DNA from: Oscillospiraceae bacterium
Lineage (GTDB): Bacteria > Bacillota > Clostridia > Oscillospirales > Ruminococcaceae
DNA: 64,000 nucleotides
NCBI GenBank assembly: GCA_017439985.1
Contig: JAFSIC010000044.1
Coordinates: 80,676-144,675, forward strand
Reading direction: 5' to 3'
The notes beneath the pieces are model-generated. The model did not search any database and had not been told where the DNA came from. It was given only the letters and a program-made list of their open reading frames with translations. The translations under genes and the position numbers were made by a program. Shown piece by piece: positions 1-9,263 of this stretch (the stretch's first letter is position 1; each line of letters begins with the position of its first letter).

Positions 1-1317
1 AACAATTCTCGCTGTCCTGTCATCCTTATTGGAGCAAAGGTTACATAGAGACATTTCCGGCAAATAATCCTTGAAAGCATCCTTTGCCTGTTTTACCAGT
101 GCCGTTCTGTCTGCGAGGAAAAGGATATTGGTCACATAACCTCCACGGCTGAGGACATCAGTCAAACTGGCTGCTGTTCTGGTTTTACCGGTACCGGTTG
201 CCATAACCAGAAGATTCCGATGGAAGCCCTGATCCACGTGATCACAAACTGCACGGATCGCTTTCTTCTGATAATATCGGTTAGTAATTTTATCATCAAT
301 CTGGATTTCGCTCAGATTTTTGCGTTCAGAACGGCGGTTCATCAATTTCTGCAAATCAGATTTACCGAACAGACCACTGACCTGTCTTTGTGGGCCATTC
401 TTTGGATCCCAGAAGAAGGTTTCAAAACCGTTGGTTGTGAAAATCATTGGTACGCGTCCAAATCTTCGCTCCAATGCTTCAGCGTAAAGCTGTGCCTGTC
501 TGCGGCCATTATTCGGATCCTTGCTGCTGCGTTTTGCTTCAACAACAGCCAGAGGCAAACCATCCCTGCCAAACAAAACATAGTCTGCAAAGCCCTTCTG
601 CCCCGGGACATTATTCATGTCGTTGATCTCATACTCTTCCCAGACATCGGCATCAGTTCCGTCAAATCTCCAGCCAAGGGCTTTCAGGTCAACATCAATG
701 TATTTTTTGCGGGTCTTGAACTCGGAAATATCGTCCGGTACGAAGTGACGTTTCTCTTGATTCTGCTCTTTTTCCGCAGTGTAGTGCACAGAAAGCTCCG
801 CAATTTTCGCACGCAGAGCTTCGATCTCAGCGTCTTTTTCGCCAAGAAGGCTCTCCTGTTCCTTGATTTTTCGCTCATCGATCACGACCTTCTCTGCCGG
901 GATCAACTTTACATCAAAAGAACGCTCCACATAATCCATGCCGTAGCAGTAGTCGATCCACTGAATGAACTCGAACAAGCCACGCATAGACAGCAGCGCA
1001 TCACTGCCGGAAACACTGCGCTCTGTGTGGACAGCGAGGTTGCCAAGTTTCACGATGAAAGGCAGCTTTCCCCATGTTTTGCCGTCAACAGCCCAGCGGA
1101 AGCTCGGCTCGTGGAGGTGGGACTGCAGATTATCCTTATAGGGCATTTCCATGCTGTTGTCAGCGGAGTAGACCCACTTCACCGCCAGCTCCAGCGCCTT
1201 GCGACAGCCAACAGCACACATGGCAGGCGAGCTTGCGTAGACTTTCTCAGCTTCCACAGCGGCAGCCGCAAAGAGTGCATATTCTGTTTTAGAACTTAAA
1301 TAGGAGAAGTTTGTCAT
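1..1317 (-). CDS. hsdR: Type I restriction enzyme, R (motor/nuclease) subunit, 5' part
   Basis: Only the first 439 codons are inside the window; the gene runs off the left edge. HsdR translocates DNA and cleaves unmodified DNA in complex with HsdM and HsdS. An N-terminal helical region is followed by a charged coiled coil (about residues 140-170), a PD-(D/E)XK nuclease core with the motif VVEAKRSS near residue 255, and a helicase Walker A motif, MATGTGKT, near residue 372. The ATG at 1317 follows a weak GGTG-type site just past the abiH stop. It is the last visible gene of the hsd operon. The motor domains beyond Walker A cannot be checked here. Confidence 0.93.
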   Translation of the reverse strand, partial: MTNFSYLSSKTEYALFAAAAVEAEKVYASSPAMCAVGCRKALELAVKWVYSADNSMEMPYKDNLQSHLHEPSFRWAVDGKTWGKLPFIVKLGNLAVHTERSVSGSDALLSMRGLFEFIQWIDYCYGMDYVERSFDVKLIPAEKVVIDERKIKEQESLLGEKDAEIEALRAKIAELSVHYTAEKEQNQEKRHFVPDDISEFKTRKKYIDVDLKALGWRFDGTDADVWEEYEINDMNNVPGQKGFADYVLFGRDGLPLAVVEAKRSSKDPNNGRRQAQLYAEALERRFGRVPMIFTTNGFETFFWDPKNGPQRQVSGLFGKSDLQKLMNRRSERKNLSEIQIDDKITNRYYQKKAIRAVCDHVDQGFHRNLLVMATGTGKTRTAASLTDVLSRGGYVTNILFLADRTALVKQAKDAFKDYLPEMSLCNLCSNKDDRTARIV

Positions 1318-1321
1318 GGTG

Positions 1322-2509
1322 TCACCTCAATAAGTCTAATTTTACTCCAACCATTTTTTTAGTAAGTTCGTCAGCTTCTTTGATTGCATTAATCATTTTA
1401 TCTTCCCTAGCCATTACTTCTTCAACGCTTCTTTGAACTCGCGTTGCTTCTTCAAAGGTCATTGGAGTACTGATTGTCACTTCCTTTTTAGGATTACTCA
1501 TCTCTTTTTTTCTCAATCCCATAGAGAACACATTGTGATTACCACCAACATAAATTCGGTTACTAATCTCAGTTTTCTGATCTTCTGATAACTCCGAGTA
1601 CGACAGGAATGTATTCACCACTTTGTCAGTTATTTTTCTTTGTGAAAATGGAAAACGAGGATCATATTTTTTATCATATTTCAGTATAACCAATCTGCGT
1701 AACACATCGCCGGATAACCATTTGGATATGATATTCCACCATTTCTTATCAGTTGCTCCTATAGACATGCCATATATACAAATGATATCACTACTATTGA
1801 TGAGTGAAATTACGTCATCTTCATACATTGTTCGTAAATCAACATTCTGTTGAGGCTTTACAATTTCACGAACAATATCATCATCTGTGGCGAAATTTGG
1901 ATTCGTAATTTGTGTCGAATCATTTACCCCCATAATCATATTGGGATCAATGTATCCGTGAATATGAGCAACTTTTCCCACAGTTCTATTTTTATCACTT
2001 TCCAGCATTTTAGAAAGCATTTCTACACAGTTATCTATCGTTCGGGTGTAGTTAAATGAGATGAAGTTATATATTCTCATCCCCGTGATACTGTTATAAA
2101 TTTTTTGAATTTCCGCTTTATCTCCCTCTCGAATATGGAAGTACTTAGTCACTCCATTTTTCATTGTTTCAGAAATAAGGGTTTCATTGGAATAATCCGC
2201 AGCAGCTTCTTCCTCTTCCAAATAGCTATTGAACTTGGAAATAAAATCTTCAAACCGTTCTATGTACATCTCTTTTTCATCGATGGAAAAATCTGCAGAA
2301 TGCTGTCCAAAGGCAGTTTCAAAATCTGCCCAATCAATAATTTTGCTATTATCGTCATAATTTCTTTTTTGGAGCATTTCTTTGAAAGCCCTGATATTGT
2401 TGTTATCGTCCTCAGTGATACAGCAATATTTCTGGTAGAAATCCTCATATCTTGTTTTCAAACCAATGCCGATATCAAAGCCATTACCAATTAAAAATGT
2501 AATATTCAT
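1322..2509 (-). CDS. abiH: AbiH family abortive-infection protein
   Basis: 395 aa. The N terminus carries the signature of the AbiH family (GNGFD at residues 8-12, followed by an LKTRYEDFY stretch). AbiH proteins are linked to abortive infection by phage; the biochemical activity is unresolved, and the GNGFD loop suggests nucleotide binding (inference). A conserved IHGYID motif lies near residue 185 and an IYGMSIG motif near residue 245, both typical of full-length members, so the gene looks intact. It lies between a small membrane-protein gene and hsdR inside the type I operon, only 4 bp before hsdR, so it is probably co-transcribed with the restriction system. Confidence 0.9.
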   Translation of the reverse strand: MNITFLIGNGFDIGIGLKTRYEDFYQKYCCITEDDNNNIRAFKEMLQKRNYDDNSKIIDWADFETAFGQHSADFSIDEKEMYIERFEDFISKFNSYLEEEEAAADYSNETLISETMKNGVTKYFHIREGDKAEIQKIYNSITGMRIYNFISFNYTRTIDNCVEMLSKMLESDKNRTVGKVAHIHGYIDPNMIMGVNDSTQITNPNFATDDDIVREIVKPQQNVDLRTMYEDDVISLINSSDIICIYGMSIGATDKKWWNIISKWLSGDVLRRLVILKYDKKYDPRFPFSQRKITDKVVNTFLSYSELSEDQKTEISNRIYVGGNHNVFSMGLRKKEMSNPKKEVTISTPMTFEEATRVQRSVEEVMAREDKMINAIKEADELTKKMVGVKLDLLR

Positions 2510-2544
2510 ATTTTTACATCACCCGCTCTCTACTGTCAATGCAA

Positions 2545-3042
2545 CTATTTCCGTTTCTCACTTGGTGTATATGTAATTTCCCATCTACCATTTCTCAAAT
2601 CTGCATACCCAACTGTTTTCCATGGATTGTCTCTCCAATCTCTGAAATCAATGGAAAATGATACATGCGTTGTACTGTCTGTTGGTAGTTCGATGTATCT
2701 AATTCCGTTAAATGCTGATATTGGTGGTAGTACTTCTTTTCCAATTGGATATTCTCGACCGTTAAATATATACCTCTCTAGGTATACAACACTATTTCCA
2801 ATATTCCGAATAATAATTGCTGGAACATTTTTATCAGGTTTTTGACCTAATGCATCATGCATTACGATATACTCATCTATCAAATAAAGTTCTACTTTAT
2901 TTTGAAAACTTGTTTGCTGTTCACTTATTTTCATTTGTTTATACCCAATGACAGCACTTGATATCAAGGCTAATACAGAAATAATTATCGTGATGACATC
3001 GACCATGTTAACTCCATTTATCGTTTCAAAATTTAAGAACAT
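2545..3042 (-). CDS. Small single-pass membrane protein of unknown function in the hsd operon
   Basis: 165 aa, or 153 aa if the internal ATG at 3006 (MVDVITIIIS) is used; that start puts the hydrophobic helix at the extreme N terminus and seems likelier. One transmembrane helix (about residues 14-33) is followed by a basic stretch, a short helix and a beta-rich soluble domain. No family was recognised. It lies 35 bp before abiH and 12 bp after hsdS, on the same strand, so it is a passenger in the restriction operon. A membrane-tethered partner of AbiH is one possibility (inference only). Confidence 0.7.
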   Translation of the reverse strand: MFLNFETINGVNMVDVITIIISVLALISSAVIGYKQMKISEQQTSFQNKVELYLIDEYIVMHDALGQKPDKNVPAIIIRNIGNSVVYLERYIFNGREYPIGKEVLPPISAFNGIRYIELPTDSTTHVSFSIDFRDWRDNPWKTVGYADLRNGRWEITYTPSEKRK

Positions 3043-3054
3043 AACAATTCCTTT

Positions 3055-4188
3055 CTACCCAAAATACTCCTGCATCAAGGCTTTTTTGAGGGTTTCCAGT
3101 TGATCCAGACTGTTCTGGATCGCCAATTTTGATTTGTCGGTCTGTTCGACGAAGGCGGCGAATTGTTCTTGAGCTTCCATTGGTGGTAAATCTGTTGGTA
3201 TTGCCATAAAACTATCCATGCTAATAGACTCTCTTCTTTTTACAGAGCCTGTGAATTTGCTGCTAATATATTGCATGGTTCTATCCGTTCTAAGAACATA
3301 CGCTAAAACTTCAGGCACGGCTTTAGATAAATCTACCGTCCAAATTTTATAGGCTGGACTAACAATACCCTCATTGACAATATTTTGTATTGCAAAATTA
3401 CGTTCATCAATATGAATACCTTGGACTAATTTTCCTCTTGGAACAATCTTATATGTTGATGAATCTACCGACGCAATACGTTTCTTGAACTTTTCACTTT
3501 GTAATACAATACCATCATCTTTAGTAATGGAAAGAACCGGTAAATCTTTATCACCACATCGTTCTGCTTTATATGGAGTAATGAACTCACCCAATTCATT
3601 GTGAGCTGGATTTTGTTCACTCAATTCATAATATTTGGATTTCACCATCTCATCCAATGTTTCCAGCTGCTGTTTGCGCAGGCTGATGAGGTTGGAAACT
3701 TTGTCGAGTGTGGAAACAATCTCCCTTTGTTTCGACTCCGGATATAGTTTTATTGGAGTTTCTCTAATATGTGTCAAATGAAGATTGGGCACACCAATCC
3801 CTTTAAGATTCCCATCAAAAAACATTTTTGATGTTGGACTATTAATCGAATAGAGCAAATATTTTGGCATCACTTTTTCGACATTAGGACGTATCAACGC
3901 TAAACTTACATAAATATCGAAAATCTCATCTTTGTCAACTAAAGCTGCTATACCAGTCGTACCATTTTTCGCCAACAAAATATCGCCTTTTTGAGGAGCA
4001 ACTCTTTTATATAATTCATTATGCAATTCTTCTGGAATATACATAACGTTTTCCCAATCTATAAGACCTGTCGTTACATTTTTTGAAGAGAGAAATATAT
4101 AACCAGTATCTGAATATTTAGGTGTTTTATGTGTTCCATCTGTAATCTCCATTAAACACAATTCTTTAAGGGGTACTACTTTTTCCAC
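3055..4188 (-). CDS. hsdS: Type I restriction enzyme, S (specificity) subunit
   Basis: 377 aa. HsdS sets the DNA target of the complex. Two variable target-recognition domains (about residues 1-150 and 195-335) are each followed by a conserved helical spacer: the first contains KQREIVSTLDKVSNLI, the second EAQEQFAAFVEQTDK. The second repeat mirrors the first, as expected for the circularly symmetric S subunit. Translation starts at GTG; the sequence TAGTG makes the hsdM stop overlap this start by one base, implying coupled translation. The recognition-domain DNA is visibly more A+T-rich than hsdM, consistent with domain exchange. Confidence 0.93.
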   Translation of the reverse strand: MEKVVPLKELCLMEITDGTHKTPKYSDTGYIFLSSKNVTTGLIDWENVMYIPEELHNELYKRVAPQKGDILLAKNGTTGIAALVDKDEIFDIYVSLALIRPNVEKVMPKYLLYSINSPTSKMFFDGNLKGIGVPNLHLTHIRETPIKLYPESKQREIVSTLDKVSNLISLRKQQLETLDEMVKSKYYELSEQNPAHNELGEFITPYKAERCGDKDLPVLSITKDDGIVLQSEKFKKRIASVDSSTYKIVPRGKLVQGIHIDERNFAIQNIVNEGIVSPAYKIWTVDLSKAVPEVLAYVLRTDRTMQYISSKFTGSVKRRESISMDSFMAIPTDLPPMEAQEQFAAFVEQTDKSKLAIQNSLDQLETLKKALMQEYFG

Positions 4189-5714
4189 TACAACATCTCC
4201 TCCAGCTCTGCCAGACCGGCGGTGATCTCCATTTCCAGCTCGTGCAGGCGGGTCATCAGCTCTGCGGTGCTTGGGTATTCCACAGCCACATACTCCGCCT
4301 TCTTATACTTGTTGATGCTCAGGTCGTAGCTGTTCTCCACGATCTCCTCCTTCGGCACCATGAAGGATTTCTCGCTGCGGGCACGGTCGGCTTCCGCCTC
4401 CATGTTGTGGAAGCGGGCAATGATGTCCGGAATGTCGTTTTCCTTCACCTCAGAGCGCTTGTCATCCAGACTGAAGCCGTCGGCTGTCATGTCGTAGAAC
4501 CAGACTTTGTCGGTGCCGCCTGCGCCGGTTTTGGTGAACACCAGAATCGCCGTGGAAACACCTGCGTATGGCTTGAACACGCCGGATGGCATGGAAATGA
4601 CCGCGCGAAGCTGATGGTTTTCAATCAGCTCCTGACGGATGGATTTGTGAGCTTTGCTGCTGCCGAAGAGCACGCCGTCCGGAACGATGCAGGCACAGCG
4701 TCCGCCGGTTGCCATAATGCGCAGGAAGAGCGCGAGGAAGAGCAGCTCGGTTTTCTTGGTGTTGGTGACCGCTTTCAGGTCGTCGTTGATGCTTTCAGCG
4801 TCAATGGTGCCTTTGAACGGAGGGTTTGCAAGGCAGACAGTGTACTTGCCGCGGATCTGATTCTGCTTGGACACACTGTCCTTGTAGTCGATTTCCGGGT
4901 TGGTGATGCTGTGGAGCATCAGGTTCATGGCAGAAATGCGGAGCATGGTTCTGTCCATGTCAAAGCCAGTAAAGGCAGGGCCAGCGAAGTGCTCCCACTG
5001 CTCGGAAGTCATGGTATCTTCGTAGTGTCTGCGGATGTACTCGCAGGCAGACACAAGGAAGCCAGCGGTACCGCAAGCAGGGTCACAAATCGTATCGTCA
5101 GGGGTTGGCTGCAGCAGTTCCACCATCATTTCACGGATGTGCTTTGGAGTACGGAACTGACCGTTCTGACCGGCAGTTGCCAACTTACCAAGCATATACT
5201 CGTAGAGGTCGCCCTGCATGTCCAGATCGGAAATGTCGTTGAGATAGAGGTCTTCCAATCCGGTGATGATCTTTTCCAGCACCTGCGGAGTTGGGATCAG
5301 GAACATAGCATCGTCCATGTAGCGGGCGAAGGCGGTGTTGCTTTCCTGTTTCCGTGGATCATCTGGGATTTCCTGCAGTTCGCCATCAACGAAGTCAGGA
5401 AGTTTACCGTATTTCATTTTTTTGATAGCCGGGAACACGCGGCTACTCATGATTGCAAAAATTTCACGAGAGTCTTTGTCTTTCAGCTTACTCCAGCGCA
5501 TGGACTGTCCCGCTTCAGACTGTGGGAAGATTTTCTCCATCGCTTCGCCAGTCATATTTTCATATTCTTCATTTTCCAGTTCTTTTTCATCCAGAGAACG
5601 GATGAACATTAAGTAGGTCAGCTGTTCAATAACAGTCAGCGGGTTGGTGATGCCGCCTGCCCACAGGTCTGTCCAGATCTTGTCGATTTTATTTTTAATA
5701 GCTCCGGTGATCAT
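4188..5714 (-). CDS. hsdM: Type I restriction enzyme, M (methyltransferase) subunit
   Basis: 508 aa N6-adenine DNA methyltransferase. The N-terminal HsdM helical domain (about 1-150) precedes the catalytic domain with the SAM-binding motif DPACGTAGF near residue 208 and the catalytic NPPF motif near residue 297. Length is normal. It is the first gene of the hsd operon; a promoter lies about 40 bp upstream and a terminator separates it from the next upstream operon. With HsdS alone it would act as a modification enzyme. Confidence 0.95.
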   Translation of the reverse strand: MITGAIKNKIDKIWTDLWAGGITNPLTVIEQLTYLMFIRSLDEKELENEEYENMTGEAMEKIFPQSEAGQSMRWSKLKDKDSREIFAIMSSRVFPAIKKMKYGKLPDFVDGELQEIPDDPRKQESNTAFARYMDDAMFLIPTPQVLEKIITGLEDLYLNDISDLDMQGDLYEYMLGKLATAGQNGQFRTPKHIREMMVELLQPTPDDTICDPACGTAGFLVSACEYIRRHYEDTMTSEQWEHFAGPAFTGFDMDRTMLRISAMNLMLHSITNPEIDYKDSVSKQNQIRGKYTVCLANPPFKGTIDAESINDDLKAVTNTKKTELLFLALFLRIMATGGRCACIVPDGVLFGSSKAHKSIRQELIENHQLRAVISMPSGVFKPYAGVSTAILVFTKTGAGGTDKVWFYDMTADGFSLDDKRSEVKENDIPDIIARFHNMEAEADRARSEKSFMVPKEEIVENSYDLSINKYKKAEYVAVEYPSTAELMTRLHELEMEITAGLAELEEML

Positions 5715-5754
5715 ACTCGATTCCTCCTGCTGTTGAATACAGTTATACAGGTTA

Positions 5755-5783
5755 ATTATATCTCATAATTTGACAGGAAACAA
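5755..5783 (-). promoter_or_regulatory. Promoter for the hsd operon
   Basis: On the minus strand, TTGTTT and TATAAT are separated by 17 bp, about 40 bp before the hsdM start. Confidence 0.6.
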
Positions 5784-5807
5784 GAATGGTATTGTTGACA
5801 CTCTAAA

Positions 5808-5850
5808 AGAAAAACGCCCGAAACGGTTTAAGTGCCGACTCGGGTGTTCC
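5808..5850 (-). terminator. Rho-independent terminator after the PD-(D/E)XK gene
   Basis: On the minus strand the stem pairs CACCCGA with TCGGGCG around an inner GG/CC pairing, followed directly by TTTTTCTTTT. It lies just after the stop of the nuclease-like gene and before the hsdM promoter, so the two halves of the island are separate transcription units. Confidence 0.75.
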
Positions 5851-5851
5851 T

Positions 5852-6817
5852 CTACTTCTTTTTATTCTTCTTGATTGCGCTGATGCTGTAGGTAGCGTTT
5901 ACGATATTTGCAAACTCAGTCAGTGCCTGTACCGCATCCAAGCATTCCTTCAAATCTGCCTTGCTGGTCTGTTCAAACGGTTCCTTTACTTTCAGCGGCG
6001 GCACTTTAACACGCAGTGCAAGAGATTTGCCTGCTTTCCGGGCTGAGACGTTGGGCATACCGTGATTTCGCAGCCACGCTGCAATCTCCTGTACAATATC
6101 CATATGCATTGTTGCATTGGGGAAAATCAGGATCACTTCGCCCTCCTGCGTTTGATGGTATAGATAAGTATCTCCCAGTCTGGTTCCGTAGTGCGGCCAC
6201 CAACCGCTTGAGGTAATGCTGGTACGCATATCCAACGATGGGTAGTATTCCTGTTGATACTGACAATACTTATTGAAGAAGTCATTGGCATCCTGATTAA
6301 CATTGACCTCCGGTGGTTTCTTCGACTTATTGATCGCCTGCTCCAGCTGCTGGCTTCTCACGGAACTGAGAATATCGTCCTTTTGCTCAAAGTAGTCTTT
6401 GCATTTCTCATAGGACAGGAAGTAGTCATACTTTTTTGCTACCTCATTGTCGCAACGATACTTCTCCGAACAGAAAATAAAAATTGCAAACTCCTGCCAT
6501 TCTTTTTTCTTCTGACCTTTCTCACCACGAAGGCGGTATCTCTCGTACTGGTCTGGCATTGCAATAGCATTCACTTTATCTTCAATCAGCAAAGCAACAC
6601 GTTTTCCTTCGATCTCCAAAATGACCGTAATATCGCTTTCTCCCAAGTCAAGCTCCGTACGGGACAGCTCCACATTCAGAACCTTGAACTCTTTTCCTTT
6701 ATAGAGCTCGGTCTGCTGCAACACCAGCTCACAAAATCCGTGGTCTGTCGCAATGGACTCCAGAAAGAGCATATCCATATCCCGCTCCCTTACCGTTGAA
6801 AAGGAACATTTCGTCAT
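5852..6817 (-). CDS. PD-(D/E)XK nuclease superfamily protein
   Basis: 321 aa. The N-terminal half has the PD-(D/E)XK nuclease signature: ESDITVIL (acidic D) followed by LLIEDKVNA, where the E-x-K pair lies near residues 82-84. The C-terminal half is a mixed alpha/beta domain with aromatic-rich stretches (SGWWPHYG near residue 205) seen in this nuclease group. Such proteins are often encoded in defence islands; the target is unknown. It is the last gene of a four-gene minus-strand operon that starts near 8726. Confidence 0.75.
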   Translation of the reverse strand: MTKCSFSTVRERDMDMLFLESIATDHGFCELVLQQTELYKGKEFKVLNVELSRTELDLGESDITVILEIEGKRVALLIEDKVNAIAMPDQYERYRLRGEKGQKKKEWQEFAIFIFCSEKYRCDNEVAKKYDYFLSYEKCKDYFEQKDDILSSVRSQQLEQAINKSKKPPEVNVNQDANDFFNKYCQYQQEYYPSLDMRTSITSSGWWPHYGTRLGDTYLYHQTQEGEVILIFPNATMHMDIVQEIAAWLRNHGMPNVSARKAGKSLALRVKVPPLKVKEPFEQTSKADLKECLDAVQALTEFANIVNATYSISAIKKNKKK

Positions 6818-6875
6818 ATGCTTTCACCTCTCATCCATTTCAAGCTTCAGGCATCTCTTCCTCAACCGAACCGCT

Positions 6876-7136
6876 TTACATCCAACGCTGCTTCATTCGC
6901 TTCAGAAACTCCTCTGTGATTGGATAACCCGAACGGTCACCGATGACGGAGTCGACAAAGCAGAATGGACAGATTGCTGTTTCATCCGGTTCCTCATCGA
7001 TGTATTCATTAATTTCTGAAGGAGAAAAAATGCTCAGACAAAAAAAACAGCCGCACTTTTCAGAAGCTTCCAGCTCTGTTTTGTTATAGATAGAGTGTTC
7101 ATGTGCTTTGATAACATCCTGTTTGCTGTTCTTCAT
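6876..7136 (-). CDS. Small zinc-ribbon-like protein
   Basis: 86 aa. Two cysteine pairs, CGCFFC near residue 29 and CPFC near residue 56, are spaced as in a treble-clef or zinc-ribbon domain. Homologues annotated only as cytoplasmic proteins are common in Bacteroidota and Bacillota accessory regions. It lies between the PD-(D/E)XK gene and a 373-aa protein gene on the same strand, with gaps of 58 and 22 bp. Function unknown; the same-strand clustering suggests it works with its neighbours. Confidence 0.75.
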   Translation of the reverse strand: MKNSKQDVIKAHEHSIYNKTELEASEKCGCFFCLSIFSPSEINEYIDEEPDETAICPFCFVDSVIGDRSGYPITEEFLKRMKQRWM

Positions 7137-7158
7137 CTGCTTTACCCTCGCTTTGCCT

Positions 7159-8280
7159 TTATTTCAGCATAGAAAGCTGTGTCTGAATTGTTGATTTGCG
7201 GCTTTTCGCTTTTGATAACTCATCATCGATGCGGGCCATTTCATAGAACAGTTCCATGATTTCTTCCGAATCGGTTGTAAGATAGCCATCAGAAAAGCTC
7301 TGCGGCATCTGGAATGAAGTATCCTTCTTATCAAATCGGACAGCAATCACACGACCATTGTGAGCAGTAACTACTCCCTCACCAAAGCTTTTATGTTTTA
7401 CGACGAGTCCTTTTGCAGAGAAATCATCGTAGTCGGCTCTCTCCACAAGAAGATCGTCCAGCTGATCGCTCACACTTGCCAGCTCTGCCAGCAAACTCTC
7501 ACGCTTCTCATTCTTTGCCTTTTCCTGATCGTGTTTCTTATTTTTGCTGGGATCTGGCTTCTTGATCGTGATATTGTTGTAGAGCTTATACACCACGGCA
7601 GAATAGATGATGTCATAGGCAAGAATATGGTAGTCGTCATCTGCCCACATGCTTTCTGTCATTCGGTTCTGATGCAGTTCTACAAGCTCCGGTGTCTCTT
7701 TGATAACAGCAACCAGTTCATCGCACATTGCGTAGTATTTCTCCAAAGAGAAGTGTTTGCCGCTGCCAAAATCATCGCCGTATTCAATGCAGTACATGAA
7801 CTCTTTTGCCTGTGTTGACTTATACATATAGTTGTGCTTCGGGTCTATCAGGCTAAGATAGGCAATAACGGTACGCATATCCTGTGCGTATTTCCAAGAT
7901 CCTCTGTAATAGCGGTTGAGCAATTCATCGGCTTTGTCCAGAAAGATATCGATTTTATCCTGTCTTTTGGAGATATCACCGTAATCATCGGTCAGCAAAT
8001 CCCGGAACATCTGACGGATAACTTCTGTCAGCTCTGAATGTTCTGCCAGTTTAATAATACCGTTTGTCGGCTGAACACTGCCATTATTAATGAGATTGGA
8101 TGTTGCCTTTACCGCTTCCTTGAACATGGAGGCAAAGTTAGGTGCATCAATGTCCCAGTAATCCTGAAAATGCTTCACTGCCTCCCATTTATAATATTCT
8201 CTGTGGGTTTCATCATTGATCCATTCAAATTTAGCGATATAGTTAGCTATCAGCTTATCCAGATTTTCTCTGTTCATCAT
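7159..8280 (-). CDS. Uncharacterised defence-island protein with C-terminal UvrD-tail-like domain
   Basis: 373 aa. The N-terminal 240 residues are predicted helical and not recognised. A charged linker (about 245-265) and a coiled coil lead to a small beta domain containing HKSFGEGVV near residue 297, which resembles the tudor-like tail of UvrD/PcrA helicases that contacts RNA polymerase or DNA. A final coiled coil ends the protein. Two adjacent ATG codons sit behind GGAGG; the second (8277) has the better 7-bp spacing. Function unknown. Confidence 0.7.
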   Translation of the reverse strand: MMNRENLDKLIANYIAKFEWINDETHREYYKWEAVKHFQDYWDIDAPNFASMFKEAVKATSNLINNGSVQPTNGIIKLAEHSELTEVIRQMFRDLLTDDYGDISKRQDKIDIFLDKADELLNRYYRGSWKYAQDMRTVIAYLSLIDPKHNYMYKSTQAKEFMYCIEYGDDFGSGKHFSLEKYYAMCDELVAVIKETPELVELHQNRMTESMWADDDYHILAYDIIYSAVVYKLYNNITIKKPDPSKNKKHDQEKAKNEKRESLLAELASVSDQLDDLLVERADYDDFSAKGLVVKHKSFGEGVVTAHNGRVIAVRFDKKDTSFQMPQSFSDGYLTTDSEEIMELFYEMARIDDELSKAKSRKSTIQTQLSMLK

Positions 8281-8297
8281 TTTGCCTCCGTTCCATC

Positions 8298-8726
8298 TTA
8301 GTCAGTACAATCAGCCGCATCGATTTCCTGTAATCTCGTCAGCCACTTTTTCATGCTCCCATTCTCAAAGAAGTCGAGCAGCGCGCCATCGCAGAAACGC
8401 TCAGCCCGGACAGCAGCCATAAGCAATGCCATAACACAGTGACTGTCTAAATCGGAGACATCTGCTTCACTCATGGACTCCGAATCCCATTTTAGTCCGT
8501 TCTTTTCCAGTATCTCGCTGTAGTGTGTCAGTTCAAAATCCTTATTATTCTCATGGAATTCATGTACATCTCGGATAAAGCTGCGTACCATTTCAGAATA
8601 ATCCACAAACGGCATGTGGAATGGATGTTCCGGTGTTCCATCGTTTTCACGGTCTATAACCCAGGTTCCGATTTTGTCATTCTCTAATAGAGGAAGATAT
8701 TTGGTCATGCTTTCAAATTTTTTCAT
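8298..8726 (-). CDS. DUF6508 family protein
   Basis: 142 aa. The N terminus (MKKFESMTKYLPLLENDKIG) and the HPFHMPFVDYS stretch match my memory of the DUF6508 family, small acidic proteins with no known activity that recur in accessory regions of gut Clostridia. First gene of the four-gene operon; it follows a promoter at 8781-8809 and a 17-bp gap separates it from the next gene. Confidence 0.7.
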   Translation of the reverse strand: MKKFESMTKYLPLLENDKIGTWVIDRENDGTPEHPFHMPFVDYSEMVRSFIRDVHEFHENNKDFELTHYSEILEKNGLKWDSESMSEADVSDLDSHCVMALLMAAVRAERFCDGALLDFFENGSMKKWLTRLQEIDAADCTD

Positions 8727-8780
8727 CGTATTCCACCTTTATCTGTCATGTGTCCTTCTGTCCTTTATTCTGATAGGATA

Positions 8781-8809
8781 ATTATAACAAATTTTCACAG
8801 ATAAGACAA
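8781..8809 (-). promoter_or_regulatory. Promoter for the DUF6508 to PD-(D/E)XK operon
   Basis: Minus-strand TTGTCT, 17-bp spacer, TATAAT, about 55 bp before the DUF6508 start. Confidence 0.6.
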
Positions 8810-8946
8810 CAAAGCGGTTAGCCGCATATATCCTGTGTTTTGAATCTCAATGTTCAAATAGTTATTTTTATGTAAACACTTATTTCGAGCAGTCTTTTCC
8901 TGTTTTGCATCGTTTGGTGTAAGTTTGGTGCAAATCACTGAAAAAA

Positions 8947-8982
8947 GCAAAATCTGCGGGGCACAAAACCCGCAGATTTTGC
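8947..8982 (+). terminator. Strong hairpin, probable orphan terminator
   Basis: A perfect 14-bp stem (arms GCAAAATCTGCGGG and CCCGCAGATTTTGC) with an 8-nt loop. The T-run lies inside the distal arm. No gene ends just upstream on the plus strand, so it may be left from a lost gene, or form a leader structure for the gene at 9054. Confidence 0.5.
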
Positions 8983-9053
8983 TTCAGTTAAGCCATTTTT
9001 TATAACACCGCAATTGGAACAACAGTTATTACCGTACACAATGAGGTGATATT

Positions 9054-9263
9054 ATGAACGAACTACAGAAACAATTTGATGCTCTTGTAGAAGCCATCGC
9101 CGCTTACAGCACCGGTAATCAGATGGGACAATCTGCGGCCATTCTTCGTTTTAAGTTCGTTGTAGATGCAGCTCTAGAAGCTCTTACAGAAGCTTTGCTG
9201 GATAGACAGGTAGTTGTCGGAACAGGCGAGAACTCATCTCACAAGGTCACACGCATGGTATAA
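9054..9263 (+). pseudogene. Small accessory gene, probably frameshifted (coding relic continues to 9409)
   Basis: The open frame gives 69 aa behind a good GAGGTGAT site, ending at 9263. A second reading frame, open from 9206 but lacking a start codon, continues from about 9251 to a stop at 9407-9409 and encodes a plausible helical tail (NEKTWLRIIFDREHLDEAWD and onward), followed at once by a terminator. Joining the two near the HKVT codons gives a protein of about 117 aa, so a single -1 or +2 shift near 9251 probably broke one gene. No family recognised. It lies among accessory-type repeats and has no partner gene. Confidence 0.55.
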
